Source: UBA7702 sp040776805 (GTDB lineage Bacteria > Bacillota > Dehalobacteriia > UBA7702). From it: a stretch of DNA of 64,000 nt. The notes under the pieces are model-generated. The model was not told where the DNA came from, did no database searches, and saw nothing but the letters and a program-made list of their open reading frames with translations. A program made the translations under genes and the position numbers. This document shows, in pieces, positions 1 through 8,129 of this stretch (positions are counted from its first letter, which is position 1; each line of letters begins with the position of its first letter). The stretch lies in NCBI GenBank assembly GCA_040776805.1, contig JAXGZS010000002.1, forward strand, positions 248,001-312,000. The letters run 5' to 3'.

Positions 1-625
1 GATAACAATAAGGCGACGCGGAACAAACAGGATGCCAAGTCACATAGTGCTTTTCAAAGATATCATCGTCCCCGTAGAGGATCTGATACAGTTTTAAAGA
101 TTCCAATTGACGCTCATCCATTTCCTCCACCGGCGTCAAAAGCGGCTTGTTGCAATGGCGCATTGCGGCCAACGTGAGATAAAGCCCTTTGACCCTGTCG
201 TCCTTATCGACGGGATTCAACGGTTTGGCGCCGCCGATATTAATTTCGTCACAATACTGATAGACGGTTTGAATGGCGGCGTAATCCGCCAAAACAGGAC
301 TGTGACGCCGGCCCTCGGGATCTGCGATGAAGATTTCACCGCCGGCGGGATGAATCAACAAGCCCTCCCCCACCGTGACGCTGCGGCTCTTTTCCGGTGC
401 TTCCAGCAAAAAGGAGGAGGGACACTGAAACAAGGCATTTTCGATCATCTCTTCGGTCAGAAAAACCGTATGGCCCGATACGGCGGCGCCGTGGCGAGCA
501 AAGCGCGTTATGGCATCATCTCCCTGAAACACGATCCCTTTCTTCTGCAAAAGCAGCAAAGCGTTTTGATGAATCTGCTCCATCTCTGCTTCCGAAAAAA
601 CCTTCAGGCTATTCTGCAACATCAT
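1..625 (-). CDS. MttB-family (trimethylamine/betaine-type) methyltransferase, 5' part
   Basis: The reading frame is open from an ATG at 625 to the left edge, so about 208 N-terminal residues are present and the rest is missing. The translation has features of the MttB superfamily N-terminus: an early helix with FSEAEMEQIHQNALLLL, then LLIHPAGGEIFIAD, YAAIQTVYQYCDEINIGG and YLTLAAMRHCNKPLLTP. Family members move a methyl group from a quaternary or tertiary amine to a corrinoid protein. The pyrrolysine site of true MttB lies further downstream, so whether this is the Pyl enzyme or the more common Pyl-less type (MtgB-like, glycine betaine) cannot be told here. AGGAG lies a few bases before tandem ATGs at 625 and 622; either could start. 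It fits with the mtaB and mtaC genes later in the window. Confidence 0.75.
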   Translation of the reverse strand, partial: MMLQNSLKVFSEAEMEQIHQNALLLLQKKGIVFQGDDAITRFARHGAAVSGHTVFLTEEMIENALFQCPSSFLLEAPEKSRSVTVGEGLLIHPAGGEIFIADPEGRRHSPVLADYAAIQTVYQYCDEINIGGAKPLNPVDKDDRVKGLYLTLAAMRHCNKPLLTPVEEMDERQLESLKLYQILYGDDDIFEKHYVTWHPVCSASPYCY

Positions 626-931
626 CACCACTCCTTTCAAGGAAAATTATCATACATTGAGCAAAAAATCATACTTTATTTCTGTTTTTAGCTTAATATA
701 AACCACAGGAAAAGTCAAGACGCAAGAGACCTGGCAAGCGTTGTACCAACAATAAAAAACCATCAGGAAGCCGCAAACAAAAAAAGCCTATCCAACAATA
801 GGCTTTTCAGTTCAAAATAGCGTTTCGGATCCCCGTGAAGACTTCTTAGGGCTCCGGCGGGCAGCTGCTTGCCGCCGCTATCCCCCCCTGAGACAGCGGC
901 CTAGGGCAAAACCAGCGGTTAACTTATTTAC
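626..931. other. Intergenic region with GC-rich inverted repeats
   Basis: Besides the terminator, this stretch holds a GC-rich block (about 850-905) with two overlapping inverted repeats: GGCGG/CCGCC around 857-876 and GCCGCT/AGCGGC around 873-900. No ORF with a ribosome site was found. I could not match it to a known structured RNA. The promoter of the MttB-like gene should lie between about 630 and 780, but no clear -35/-10 pair stands out. Confidence 0.35.
781..807 (-). terminator. Intrinsic terminator after ypsA
   Basis: A perfect 10-bp stem (AAAAGCCTAT, 6-base loop, ATAGGCTTTT) is followed on the minus strand by a run of seven T. It ends the minus-strand ypsA transcript and separates it from the MttB-like gene. 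Confidence 0.75.
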
Positions 932-1462
932 TTATTGGAACAACCCCTCTTCCTTGGCTACGGTATATTGTAATGGATCGGCAATCCATAGGTTGCGCTT
1001 TTTCTGCCTGGCGTAATTTACCGTATAGGCGGTGCCTCCCTTTTTACCGTCAAAAACGGCGATCACCAGATCCGCCTGATCCACCATATATTCGTCCCGT
1101 TTGAGACAGCTGTATCGCGTCATTTTCTGCTCGGGGCAATTCTTGTGATCCGCCTGATCCAGCAACCTGCAGTAGACTTCTTTTTGCTGAGCCGTCCAGT
1201 AGCTGGCCTGGTTCATGCCGGGCAGCGCCGCCTCCAGCTTGATGTCGCAACCGCTGTTTTTCAAAGAGAGGACGATTTGCGCGGCGATCAGATCCACGCC
1301 TTCGGCAAAACCGGAAATAAAATAATTATACCCTTCGGCAACGGCCGATTGGATCAGTTTGGTCAGCAAACGGTATAACCTTTGATATGCCGCCCCCGTT
1401 TCCTCCTGCAGATAGGTTAGTTTCTGCGGACGGTACCCCGTAAAACAACACTTTTTCCCCAT
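932..1462 (-). CDS. SLOG-family protein, YpsA-like (DUF1273)
   Basis: The 176-residue product begins MGKKCCFTGYRPQKL and has GTAYTVNYA near the C-terminus. These are typical of the YpsA/DUF1273 branch of the SLOG (Rossmann-like, nucleotide-binding) superfamily. YpsA of Bacillus affects cell division, but the biochemical role is not settled. The ATG at 1462 is two bases after the sigF stop codon, so it is probably translated by coupling. A longer frame upstream overlaps sigF and lacks family similarity, so I reject that start. It is the last gene of the spoIIA transcript before the terminator at 781-807. Confidence 0.7.
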   Translation of the reverse strand: MGKKCCFTGYRPQKLTYLQEETGAAYQRLYRLLTKLIQSAVAEGYNYFISGFAEGVDLIAAQIVLSLKNSGCDIKLEAALPGMNQASYWTAQQKEVYCRLLDQADHKNCPEQKMTRYSCLKRDEYMVDQADLVIAVFDGKKGGTAYTVNYARQKKRNLWIADPLQYTVAKEEGLFQ

Positions 1463-1464
1463 GC

Positions 1465-2124
1465 TTACATCGCGGCGATCCTCCGCAATTTGGAGAGGAT
1501 CTCCTTTTCCTTTCTGCTGATCCGTCCTTGGCTCAGATGGAAGATTTCCCCCGTTTCCGCCTGGGATTTTTTCAGAAAATAGCGGCAATAGAGCAGCAGA
1601 CGGTCTTGGGGATCAAGTTTTTCAACGATTTCTTTGAGCAGCAGCCGGTTTTCAATCTGTTCAAACATGGCGGCGGCGCTATCGTCGCTGAAAACCACAG
1701 TTTCCGTCATTTCCACCAATTCTTCCAAGGACAAATGTGCTTTCGCGGCGACCACCGCGGCGGGCAAATCCTGCCTGGCCAATTCTTTCGCCGTACGCAG
1801 CCGCGATTCCTTTTTTTCTCCCCTGATTTGCGCCAAAGCCTTGATCACTTCCCCCTTGATATAGGGAAAAGCATAAGCGGAGAAAGGGACCCCCCGGTCG
1901 TAATCAAAGCCTTTGACCGCTAAAATCAGGCCGATGACACCGGCCTGAAACAAATCTTCCCGCATTTCCCCATCGAAAGCGAAGCGGGAGGCGATCATGC
2001 GCACCAGTGGATAATTGGATTCTAACAAAAGAGAGCGCCCCTTTTCGTCCCCTGCGGCCAATTGCCGCCACAATGTTTTCTTTTCCGCCTCGGAAAAATC
2101 GCGGTAGCAGCCAGGATCCGTCAT
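1465..2124 (-). CDS. sigF: RNA polymerase sporulation sigma factor SigF
   Basis: The 219-residue sigma-70-type factor is the forespore-specific sigma-F, identified by its position right behind spoIIAA and spoIIAB. Region 2 is visible as DLFQAGVIGLILAVKGFDYD followed by FSAYAFPYIKGEVI. A C-terminal helix-turn-helix (SQAETGEIFHLSQGRISRKE) is region 4.2. The ATG at 2124 overlaps the spoIIAB stop as ATGA, which favours this start over one 42 bases upstream. Known regulation is by SpoIIAB binding, released by dephosphorylated SpoIIAA. Region 3 looks degenerate compared with Bacillus SigF, and the protein is somewhat shorter than the usual 250 residues. Confidence 0.88.
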   Translation of the reverse strand: MTDPGCYRDFSEAEKKTLWRQLAAGDEKGRSLLLESNYPLVRMIASRFAFDGEMREDLFQAGVIGLILAVKGFDYDRGVPFSAYAFPYIKGEVIKALAQIRGEKKESRLRTAKELARQDLPAAVVAAKAHLSLEELVEMTETVVFSDDSAAAMFEQIENRLLLKEIVEKLDPQDRLLLYCRYFLKKSQAETGEIFHLSQGRISRKEKEILSKLRRIAAM

Positions 2125-2549
2125 GTATGCGGACACCGCCTCGTCATCAGCAGCACTGTGCCGCAATTAGGGGATGAATGCACGTTTAAGGTATCCATGA
2201 AGGATTCCATAAAGACAAACCCCAATCCCATACGCTCGGCGACGGAAGAATACGTCGGCTCCATGGCCTTTTTGATATCGGCGATGCCGACGCCGTCGTC
2301 TTTGATTTCCAGCTTAAAGAGATTTTTTTCCACCGCCAAAGTCACTTCCACCAGGCGGCTCTCATCGCCGCCGTAGCCGTGGATGATGGCATTGGAGACG
2401 CCTTCGGAAACAGCCACTTTGATCTCTTCGATATCGGACAGGGAAAAACCCAGCTCCCCGCCGAAAGCAGCGGCGGCCAGCCGGGCGATGGCGACATTTT
2501 GATCTTTCGCGTAAAATTCCAATTTTACATAGTTTTCCTGCTTATCCAA
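2121..2549 (-). CDS. spoIIAB: Anti-sigma-F factor and SpoIIAA kinase SpoIIAB
   Basis: The 142-residue protein of the GHKL ATPase family matches SpoIIAB in length and motifs. The N-box is in EIKVAVSEGVSNAIIHGY, the G1 box is DDGVGIADI and a later glycine loop is RMGLGFVFM. It binds and inhibits sigma-F and phosphorylates SpoIIAA. Translation appears to begin at TTG 2549, with GGAGGG six bases upstream, and overlaps the end of spoIIAA by 8 bases. The 3' end overlaps sigF by ATGA. This tight spacing keeps the three proteins in proportion, as in other spore formers. Confidence 0.92.
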   Translation of the reverse strand: MDKQENYVKLEFYAKDQNVAIARLAAAAFGGELGFSLSDIEEIKVAVSEGVSNAIIHGYGGDESRLVEVTLAVEKNLFKLEIKDDGVGIADIKKAMEPTYSSVAERMGLGFVFMESFMDTLNVHSSPNCGTVLLMTRRCPHT

Positions 2550-2865
2550 GGCGTTCCCTCCCTTTGCGGCGTATGTTCAAAAGACGGCTGAGTCCCGCGA
2601 TATCGAATAATCTTTCCGCGCTGGCGGTGACGTTGACTACGCTGACTTTGCCGCCGTAGGGCGCCGTTTCCTTATAGACCCAAAGAATCAGGCCTAAGCC
2701 GCTGCTGTCAATAAAAGACGTTTTGCATAAATCAAAACAAACATGGATGCCGCGGTCATGTTTCAGATCCGCTGCCAAAAGAGCCTTCAGTTCCGGACAG
2801 ACTTTTAGATCAAAATCGCCGTCGGTGACGACGGTAATCCGTTTATCGGTTTTTTCAATTTTCAT
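2542..2865 (-). CDS. spoIIAA: Anti-sigma-F factor antagonist SpoIIAA
   Basis: The 107-residue STAS-domain protein carries the phosphorylation segment FIDSSGLGLIL, where the serine is modified by SpoIIAB. Unphosphorylated SpoIIAA releases sigma-F from SpoIIAB. The ATG at 2865 has AGGAGG upstream (2871-2876). A longer in-frame extension to 2952 crosses the likely sigma-H promoter and is rejected. It is the first gene of the spoIIA operon. The 3' end overlaps spoIIAB. Confidence 0.92.
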   Translation of the reverse strand: MKIEKTDKRITVVTDGDFDLKVCPELKALLAADLKHDRGIHVCFDLCKTSFIDSSGLGLILWVYKETAPYGGKVSVVNVTASAERLFDIAGLSRLLNIRRKGRERLG

Positions 2866-2897
2866 AAGGAGCCTCCTTTTCCTGGTTTCTGCGTTTC

Positions 2898-2925
2898 TTT
2901 CGGTTTTTCCACTGTCTTTTCCTGC
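2898..2925 (-). promoter_or_regulatory. Candidate sigma-H promoter of spoIIA
   Basis: On the minus strand GCAGGAAAA (2925-2917) matches the sigma-H -35 consensus RNAGGAWWW. It is followed after 12 bases by ACCGAAA, one mismatch from RNNGAAT. A 7/9 match to the Spo0A box (ATTGTCGCA on the plus strand, 2943-2951) lies just upstream. This layout agrees with spoIIA control by sigma-H and Spo0A in Bacillus, but it rests on sequence only. Confidence 0.5.
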
Positions 2926-3001
2926 CAAAAAAAAGCTGTGATATTGTCGCAAAGCCTAAAAAAGGCGACCGCAAACCAAAGGCGGAAAGCCCATCAATCA
3001 A

Positions 3002-3033
3002 AAAGGCGGCCCTTTCATCAACAGGGCCGCCTT
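3002..3033 (-). terminator. Intrinsic terminator after dacF
   Basis: A 12-bp perfect stem (AAAGGCGGCCCT and its complement, 8-base loop) runs into TTTTT on the minus strand. It separates the nucleoside/dacF block from spoIIA, supporting a separate spoIIA promoter. Confidence 0.8.
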
Positions 3034-3079
3034 TCGCGAACAGGGCCAATCGTTACGAAACAGCCCTCTCCTATTCTTT

Positions 3080-4336
3080 TTATACGCTGCTCACCAAGGC
3101 CGAGAAGAAGTCTTTCAGCCAATGAAAAACGGTTCGCCTGTGGATCGTTGTTTCCGTCACCAAATCGCAGCTGCCGACTTCTCTGCCGTCGATTTTCACC
3201 ACGACGTCGCCGCCGTCCAGGCCGGCTTTGGCCGGGCCTTCGATGGCTTCGGCAATGTCGGTGACAATTTCCGGGGTCACGCTCTCCCCGTTCTTCACGG
3301 GATAGAGGATATCACTTTCGGCGATCAGCTCCACCGTGTCTTCCCTGCCGTAAACAACGTCTGCTTTTGCCAGCACACTGCCTTTTTCCACCAGCGTCGT
3401 CAAGGTGTAATTGGCGAAGCCGTATTCCAACAGCTTCATCCCGTTGATATAGTGACTGTAGTCATACGTTCCGCCCACGACTACGGCGATCAGGCGCATA
3501 CCGTTCCGCTCAGCGGTGGCGGCGAGACAGTGGCCCGCCGCTTCCGTGGTACCGGTTTTAAGGCCGTCGCAGCCTTCATACCAGAAAAGCAGTTTATTGG
3601 TATTATAACAGACGGTTCCCGTGGGCAGCGTCGTACTGACCAAGGAACAAAAATACATCACGGTCTCGTGATTGATGCTTTCACGGCAAAGGGTCGCCAT
3701 ATCCCGGGCCGTCGTATAGTGATTTTCCGCGTGGAGGCCGTTGGGATTGACATAGTTTGTCTGTTCCATACCCAAAGCCTTGGCTTTGGCGTTCATCAAC
3801 GCCGCAAAAGCGGTGACATCGCCGGCGACTGTTTCCGCCACGGCATAGGCGGCGTCATTGGCGGAACAGACCATCATCATCTCTAAAACGTGTTTCAGCG
3901 TATCAGTGGTACCGACGGCACAGCCTGTTTTGGAACCGTCCTCCGCCACGGCCGCCTCCGAAAAGGTCACGGTATCATCGTAGGAAACCTGCCCGGCTTC
4001 GATGGCGTCAAGGGTGACCAACAAAGTCATCAGCTTCGTCATACTGGCGGGATAACGCAACTCGTCGGGGCATAGCTCATAGAGAATCCTGCCGCTGTCG
4101 GCGTCCATTAAGATGGCGGCGCCGACATCAAGACCCGGCGCTGTCTCCGCCTTAGGATCATAAGCGTCAAAGGCGCCCATCACCGTGGCGTAAGCCTTAT
4201 CGCTGTAAGCGGGATTCGTTACGGCGGCGTCGGACTGAGCGTCCGCCTCCGTTTCGCCGAAGGCGACGGCGGAACAGCCGCCGATCATGGTAATCACGGC
4301 AATTAAAATGTAAAACAGTCTTTTTGTCATATTCAT
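3080..4336 (-). CDS. dacF: D-alanyl-D-alanine carboxypeptidase (DacF/DacB type)
   Basis: This penicillin-binding peptidase S11 protein of 418 residues trims the terminal D-Ala from peptidoglycan. A signal peptide (FYILIAVITMIGGCSAVAFGE) leads into the catalytic domain with the three motifs SMTK (Ser nucleophile), SAND, and KTGTTEAAG. A C-terminal S11 domain and a final amphipathic stretch (HWLKDFFSALVSSV) probably anchor it to the membrane. The cysteine in the signal region might make it a lipoprotein. ATG 4336 overlaps the pdp stop as ATGA. The position before spoIIA matches dacF of Bacillus, where the gene acts during sporulation. Confidence 0.88.
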   Translation of the reverse strand: MNMTKRLFYILIAVITMIGGCSAVAFGETEADAQSDAAVTNPAYSDKAYATVMGAFDAYDPKAETAPGLDVGAAILMDADSGRILYELCPDELRYPASMTKLMTLLVTLDAIEAGQVSYDDTVTFSEAAVAEDGSKTGCAVGTTDTLKHVLEMMMVCSANDAAYAVAETVAGDVTAFAALMNAKAKALGMEQTNYVNPNGLHAENHYTTARDMATLCRESINHETVMYFCSLVSTTLPTGTVCYNTNKLLFWYEGCDGLKTGTTEAAGHCLAATAERNGMRLIAVVVGGTYDYSHYINGMKLLEYGFANYTLTTLVEKGSVLAKADVVYGREDTVELIAESDILYPVKNGESVTPEIVTDIAEAIEGPAKAGLDGGDVVVKIDGREVGSCDLVTETTIHRRTVFHWLKDFFSALVSSV

Positions 4337-5661
4337 TCGTCGGTACGGTAACACTCCCATTTTCCTTCACTGTAAATTTCTATTTCTTCCGCTTCCGGCT
4401 CCGCCGCCAAGAAAGCCATGCGGAACGCTTGTTTCACCCCGGTGATCGCCGCCGCCGCGTCTTTATGGGTGTAAAGAACAGCGAGAACATCGCCCTTTTC
4501 CACCGTGTCTCCCACGGCTTTTCGCAGCAGAATCCCGGCGGCGGGATCGATGGCGTCGTTTAATCTCTGGCGTCCCGCCCCCAAAGCCATGGCGGCAAGA
4601 CCGATCTTCATGGCATCGATATCGGTAACGACACCGTCCCTTTCGGCAAAGACCAACGTCTCCTCGGCGGGATAGGTCACGGCATCCAAGAAACGCCCTG
4701 TCTCAAAACGCCCCCCCTGCCCTTTTAACCAGGCGAGAAATGCGCGTTCTCCCGCGCCGCTGGCAATCAGTTTCGCGCAGAGGGCAACGCCATCCGCCAA
4801 AGAGGAGGCTTTGCCGCCAAGGTAAAAACCAAGGCCTCCCAAAACCAAGGCGTTTTTCCGCAGCGCGCCGCCGACTTCGCCCTTTAAGAAGCCATAGGCT
4901 TCCTGCACTTCCAAAGCGTTGCCCACGGCATAACCCAAAGGATGATCCATGGGAGTAAGCAGCGCCGCCACGCGGCGTCCGTCACGGCGGCCCAGCTCTA
5001 CCATGAGCTCCGCCAATTTTTTGGCCTCCTTCTTTGTCTTCATAAAGCTGCCGCGGCCATATTTCACATCGAGAATGATGATCGACGCGCCGGTGGCAAG
5101 CTTTTTCGACATTACGCTGGCGGCGATCAAAGGCAGGGAATCCACGGTAGCCGTGACGTCCCTTAAGGCATAAAGCTTTTTATCCGCCGGCACCAGGGAG
5201 GCGCTTTGTCCCGTAACGGCGACGCCGTTTTTTTGAGCCAGTTCAAAAAAGGCAGACTGATTCAAATCGGTATTGAGGCCGGGAACCGAGGCCAATTTAT
5301 CAATGGTACCGCCGGTAAAACCGAGACCTCTGCCGCTCATTTTGGCAACGGTTAAGCCCCCGGCGCGCCAGAGGGGGATCACCGCCAAGGAGAGTTTATC
5401 GCCAATCCCGCCGGTACTGTGCTTATCGATGGTTTGGCCGAGAAAGGACAGATCAAGTACGTCGCCGCTGTTTTTCATGGCCATGGTCAAGGCCACGGTC
5501 TCATCTTCGTTCATCCCCCGAAAATAGATGGCCATCAAGAGAGCGGCAATCTGATAGTCGGGAATCGCGCCCTTAACATAGCCGTCGATAAAATAGGCGA
5601 TTTCTGCCGAATCAAGGAATCGGCCCCGTTTTTTCTTTTCAATGATATCTATTATTTTCAT
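4333..5661 (-). CDS. pdp: Pyrimidine-nucleoside phosphorylase
   Basis: The 442-residue enzyme splits thymidine and uridine with phosphate to give the free base and (deoxy)ribose-1-phosphate. The start MKIIDIIEKKKRGR, the phosphate-binding KHSTGG segment (near residue 83) and the glycine-rich GRGLGFTGGTIDKL are hallmarks of the family, and the length is standard. It overlaps deoB by ATGA. DeoB would then convert the sugar-1-phosphate, so the two genes form a nucleoside-salvage pair. I name it pdp rather than deoA because Gram-positive members are generally broad-specificity; deoA cannot be excluded. Confidence 0.92.
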   Translation of the reverse strand: MKIIDIIEKKKRGRFLDSAEIAYFIDGYVKGAIPDYQIAALLMAIYFRGMNEDETVALTMAMKNSGDVLDLSFLGQTIDKHSTGGIGDKLSLAVIPLWRAGGLTVAKMSGRGLGFTGGTIDKLASVPGLNTDLNQSAFFELAQKNGVAVTGQSASLVPADKKLYALRDVTATVDSLPLIAASVMSKKLATGASIIILDVKYGRGSFMKTKKEAKKLAELMVELGRRDGRRVAALLTPMDHPLGYAVGNALEVQEAYGFLKGEVGGALRKNALVLGGLGFYLGGKASSLADGVALCAKLIASGAGERAFLAWLKGQGGRFETGRFLDAVTYPAEETLVFAERDGVVTDIDAMKIGLAAMALGAGRQRLNDAIDPAAGILLRKAVGDTVEKGDVLAVLYTHKDAAAAITGVKQAFRMAFLAAEPEAEEIEIYSEGKWECYRTDE

Positions 5662-6821
5662 AGCGTCAATACATTTTCCCCATTGATGGCGGGAGCATTC
5701 TCTCCCGTCAACGCGTAATAGGCTGTGGCGCCAATATCCGACATGGTAGCAAGTATGCCCAAATCTTTTCCGGGCAATCCGGGAGCATACATCAAAACCG
5801 GCACGTATTCCCGGTTGTGGTCAATGCTCGCCGTTGTGGGATCGTTGCCGTGGTCGGCGGTGATGATCAGCAGATCCTCGGCGCCGACCAGCGGTAAAAT
5901 GCGGTTTAAAGAACGGTCAAAATGCTTTAAAGCGTTGGCGTAGCCCAAGGGGTCGTTTCTGTGGCCATAAAGCATATCAAAATCCACCAGGTTGATAAAG
6001 TAAAAACCATCGCCGCCTTCGCGAAGCAGCGTGACGATTTCTTTCAAACAAAGTTCGTTGCCTTTGACGGGATAGGTCTGCTGAATGCCTTCCATATTAA
6101 AAATATCACCGATCTTACCGACGCCGCAGGTAAAAATATGCCGGTCGCATAAGGCTGTCAGGTAATTGGGCGCCGGAGGGCGCAGGGAAAAGTCTTTTCT
6201 GTCTTTGGTGCGCACAAAAGCGTGGGGCTCTCCGGTAAAGGGGCGGGCGATCACCCGGCCTACCGCATACTTGCCGACACAGAGGCCCCGGGCCTTTTCG
6301 CACAGGGCATATAATGCTTCCGCGGTGTAAAGCTTATCGTGGCAAGCAATTTGAAGCACGCTGTCGGCGGAAGTGTAAACGATGGGTTTCCCCGTGGCCA
6401 GATGTTCCTCGCCGTAATCTTCAAGGACCTGGGTACCGGAATACGGTTGGTTACAGAGGATGTCGGTATGAAAAGCCGCGGTCAAGGAATCGACCAAATC
6501 GGCGGGAAACCCCTGGGGAAAAACGGGAAACGGCTCTTTCAAGACAATGCCCATGATCTCCCAATGACCCGCCGTGGTATCTTTTCCTTTGGTGGTCAGG
6601 GGCGCTTTGCCGTAAGCGGCCAGCGGCTTTTCCACCGGTGGCACCCCGGTTAGGGGCAGAATATTGCCAAGGCCGAGCTTGCCGCAGTTGGGCAGCGAAA
6701 GACCGCCGACGGCTTTGGCCACGTTTTCCAAGGTATGACCGGGAGCTTCATCGTAGTCCGCCCAATCGGGGAGTGCTCCCGCGCCGGCGCTATCCAAGAC
6801 AATCAAAAAAACTCTTTTCAT
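5658..6821 (-). CDS. deoB: Phosphopentomutase
   Basis: The 387-residue DeoB of the alkaline-phosphatase superfamily interconverts (deoxy)ribose-1-phosphate and -5-phosphate. Metal-binding and catalytic segments are DSAGAGALPDWADYDE at the N-terminus, KGKDTTAGHWE (phosphorylated Thr) near residue 93, and TADHGNDPT near residue 322. It begins 10 bases before the end of the xerD region and overlaps pdp by ATGA. The order xerD-deoB-pdp-dacF-spoIIA is found in many spore formers. Confidence 0.94.
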   Translation of the reverse strand: MKRVFLIVLDSAGAGALPDWADYDEAPGHTLENVAKAVGGLSLPNCGKLGLGNILPLTGVPPVEKPLAAYGKAPLTTKGKDTTAGHWEIMGIVLKEPFPVFPQGFPADLVDSLTAAFHTDILCNQPYSGTQVLEDYGEEHLATGKPIVYTSADSVLQIACHDKLYTAEALYALCEKARGLCVGKYAVGRVIARPFTGEPHAFVRTKDRKDFSLRPPAPNYLTALCDRHIFTCGVGKIGDIFNMEGIQQTYPVKGNELCLKEIVTLLREGGDGFYFINLVDFDMLYGHRNDPLGYANALKHFDRSLNRILPLVGAEDLLIITADHGNDPTTASIDHNREYVPVLMYAPGLPGKDLGILATMSDIGATAYYALTGENAPAINGENVLTL

Positions 6822-6830
6822 AAACTGTGC

Positions 6831-7742
6831 TTAACTCCTTGGGTGGTATTTCTTAAACTCTTCCGTAATCGTTTTTTGCAGCAACTGAGTATAAATCTGG
6901 GTGGTGGAAAGATCCGCGTGGCCGAGTATTTCCTGAACCGTGCGAAGATCCGCCCCGTTTTCCAGCATATGGGCGGCGAGGGAATGGCGCAGAGTATGGG
7001 GGCTTATCGCGTCGCCGATGCCAACCTGGTCGCCGTAGTGTTTCAGCATCGTCCAAACACTCTGCCGGGATAAGGTGCCGCCGCGCTGATTCAAAAAAAG
7101 CGAGGGATTTCTTTTGCCCTTGAGAAACACGCCGCGGCATTGATTGAGATAGGCGTCGATGGCCGCCTCGGCATAGGAACCCAGGGGTACGATCCGCTCT
7201 TTGCCGCCTTTGCCGAAACATTTGGCGTAATGGAACTCCGGATGGACGTCGTCAAGGTGCAGGCCAACCAGTTCCGAAACGCGCATACCGGTGGCGTAGA
7301 GGGTTTCCAGCACCGCTTTGTCGCGGATACCTTTTCGCGTCGTGGTATCCGGCGCGGAAAGCAATAGATCGGTTTCGCCTTGCAGCAGTACGCCGGGAAG
7401 GTACTTTGTCAGCTTCGGGCTTTCTAAATTGGCGGTGGGATCTTTTTCGATGACCTTATCGAGAAGTAAGAATTTATAAAAAGAGCGGAGCGTGGAAATT
7501 TTCCGAGACAACGTTTTCGACGCCATCTGCTTTTTGCGGCAAAAGGCCAAAAAAGCGATGACCTCTCTGCGGTCGGCTTTGCTGAGGACAGCTTTGGCCG
7601 ACATCTCCCGCAAATAGTGAAAAAAGTCAAGAAGATCATAGCGATAACTATCAATGGTATTGGGGGAAGCTCCCTTCTCCACCAACATGTAATCAAGAAA
7701 GGTTTCGATTTCCATGTTTTCCGCGACTTCGTTCATCTTCAT
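6831..7742 (-). CDS. xerD: Site-specific tyrosine recombinase XerD
   Basis: The 303-residue integrase has an N-terminal SAM-like domain (FLDYMLVEKGASPNTIDSYR) and a C-terminal catalytic domain. The catalytic set is visible: Arg in ATGMRVSELVGL, Lys in GKGGKERIVPLG, His-x-x-Arg in HTLRHSLAAHML, His in LGHADLSTTQ and the Tyr nucleophile in IYTQLL. Length and context (before deoB) fit the housekeeping XerD that resolves chromosome dimers at dif. It is not a mobile-element integrase. The first codons are GTG ATG AAG ATG behind AAAGGCG; I take the ATG at 7742. Confidence 0.9.
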   Translation of the reverse strand: MKMNEVAENMEIETFLDYMLVEKGASPNTIDSYRYDLLDFFHYLREMSAKAVLSKADRREVIAFLAFCRKKQMASKTLSRKISTLRSFYKFLLLDKVIEKDPTANLESPKLTKYLPGVLLQGETDLLLSAPDTTTRKGIRDKAVLETLYATGMRVSELVGLHLDDVHPEFHYAKCFGKGGKERIVPLGSYAEAAIDAYLNQCRGVFLKGKRNPSLFLNQRGGTLSRQSVWTMLKHYGDQVGIGDAISPHTLRHSLAAHMLENGADLRTVQEILGHADLSTTQIYTQLLQKTITEEFKKYHPRS

Positions 7743-7784
7743 CACCGCCTTTGTTCAATATACGCTATTATATCACCTTTTTAC

Positions 7785-8009
7785 TTAATTTCCAAATATT
7801 CTTAACCACATCGCTTTGGTTTCCGTATCGGGAAAAGCCTCTACCCGGACGGGATCATCAAGTTTCTCAAAATCTTCGTCATTTTTTGCCAAAAAATCGT
7901 AAAAATGCGGCATTCCGTAACAAAGGGCGAGCAGGATGACGACGGCAATCAGCACTGCCGTGAGCTTCGCTTTCAAGCGTCTTAACGCAATGATCAACAA
8001 TGGCGTCAC
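7785..8009 (-). CDS. Small single-pass membrane protein, YqzK-like (DUF4227)
   Basis: A 74-residue protein starts at GTG 8009 behind AAGGGAAGG. It has one transmembrane segment (LTAVLIAVVILLALCYGM) and an acidic tail with DFEKLDDPVRVEAF. In Bacillus the DUF4227 protein YqzK lies just before xerD, and the size and layout here are similar. The assignment therefore leans on position; the sequence resemblance is weak. An in-frame extension to 8075 crosses a terminator hairpin and is rejected. Function unknown. Confidence 0.45.
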   Translation of the reverse strand: MTPLLIIALRRLKAKLTAVLIAVVILLALCYGMPHFYDFLAKNDEDFEKLDDPVRVEAFPDTETKAMWLRIFGN

Positions 8010-8048
8010 TTCCTTCCCTTTGAGCCTATGAAAGGGAGGGTAAAAAGA

Positions 8049-8073
8049 GAACGCGGCGCATTGCGCCGCGTTC
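8049..8073 (-). terminator. Intrinsic terminator after the 132-aa lipoprotein gene
   Basis: The stem GAACGCGGCGC / GCGCCGCGTTC has a 3-base loop and is followed by TCTTTTTA on the minus strand. A dispersed repeat sits directly beside it. Confidence 0.75.
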
Positions 8074-8076
8074 ATA

Positions 8077-8121
8077 GGTCGTCGACAAAGTCTGATACGC
8101 GGCCTTTATCGACAGCCTAAA
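8077..8121. repeat. Short copy of a dispersed intergenic repeat
   Basis: The stretch contains GTCGACAAAGTCTGATACGC and ends in ATCGACAGCCTAAA. The reverse complement of 21880-21913 reads GTCGACAAAGTCCGATACGC, with one mismatch in this 20-base core. The end also matches the right end of the larger copy at 21740-21913 (GTCGACGGCCTAAA). It looks like a two-ended element with its middle deleted. Confidence 0.6.
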
Positions 8122-8129
8122 CCTGCTTT

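Noticed and set aside
845..905. Possible structured RNA in the GC-rich block after ypsA
   Set aside because: Stems can be drawn but they compete with each other, and the sequence matched no riboswitch, 6S, SRP or tmRNA core that I could recall.
6831..7742. Phage or integron integrase
   Set aside because: The gene is XerD by length, motifs and its place before deoB; no attachment site or phage gene is nearby.
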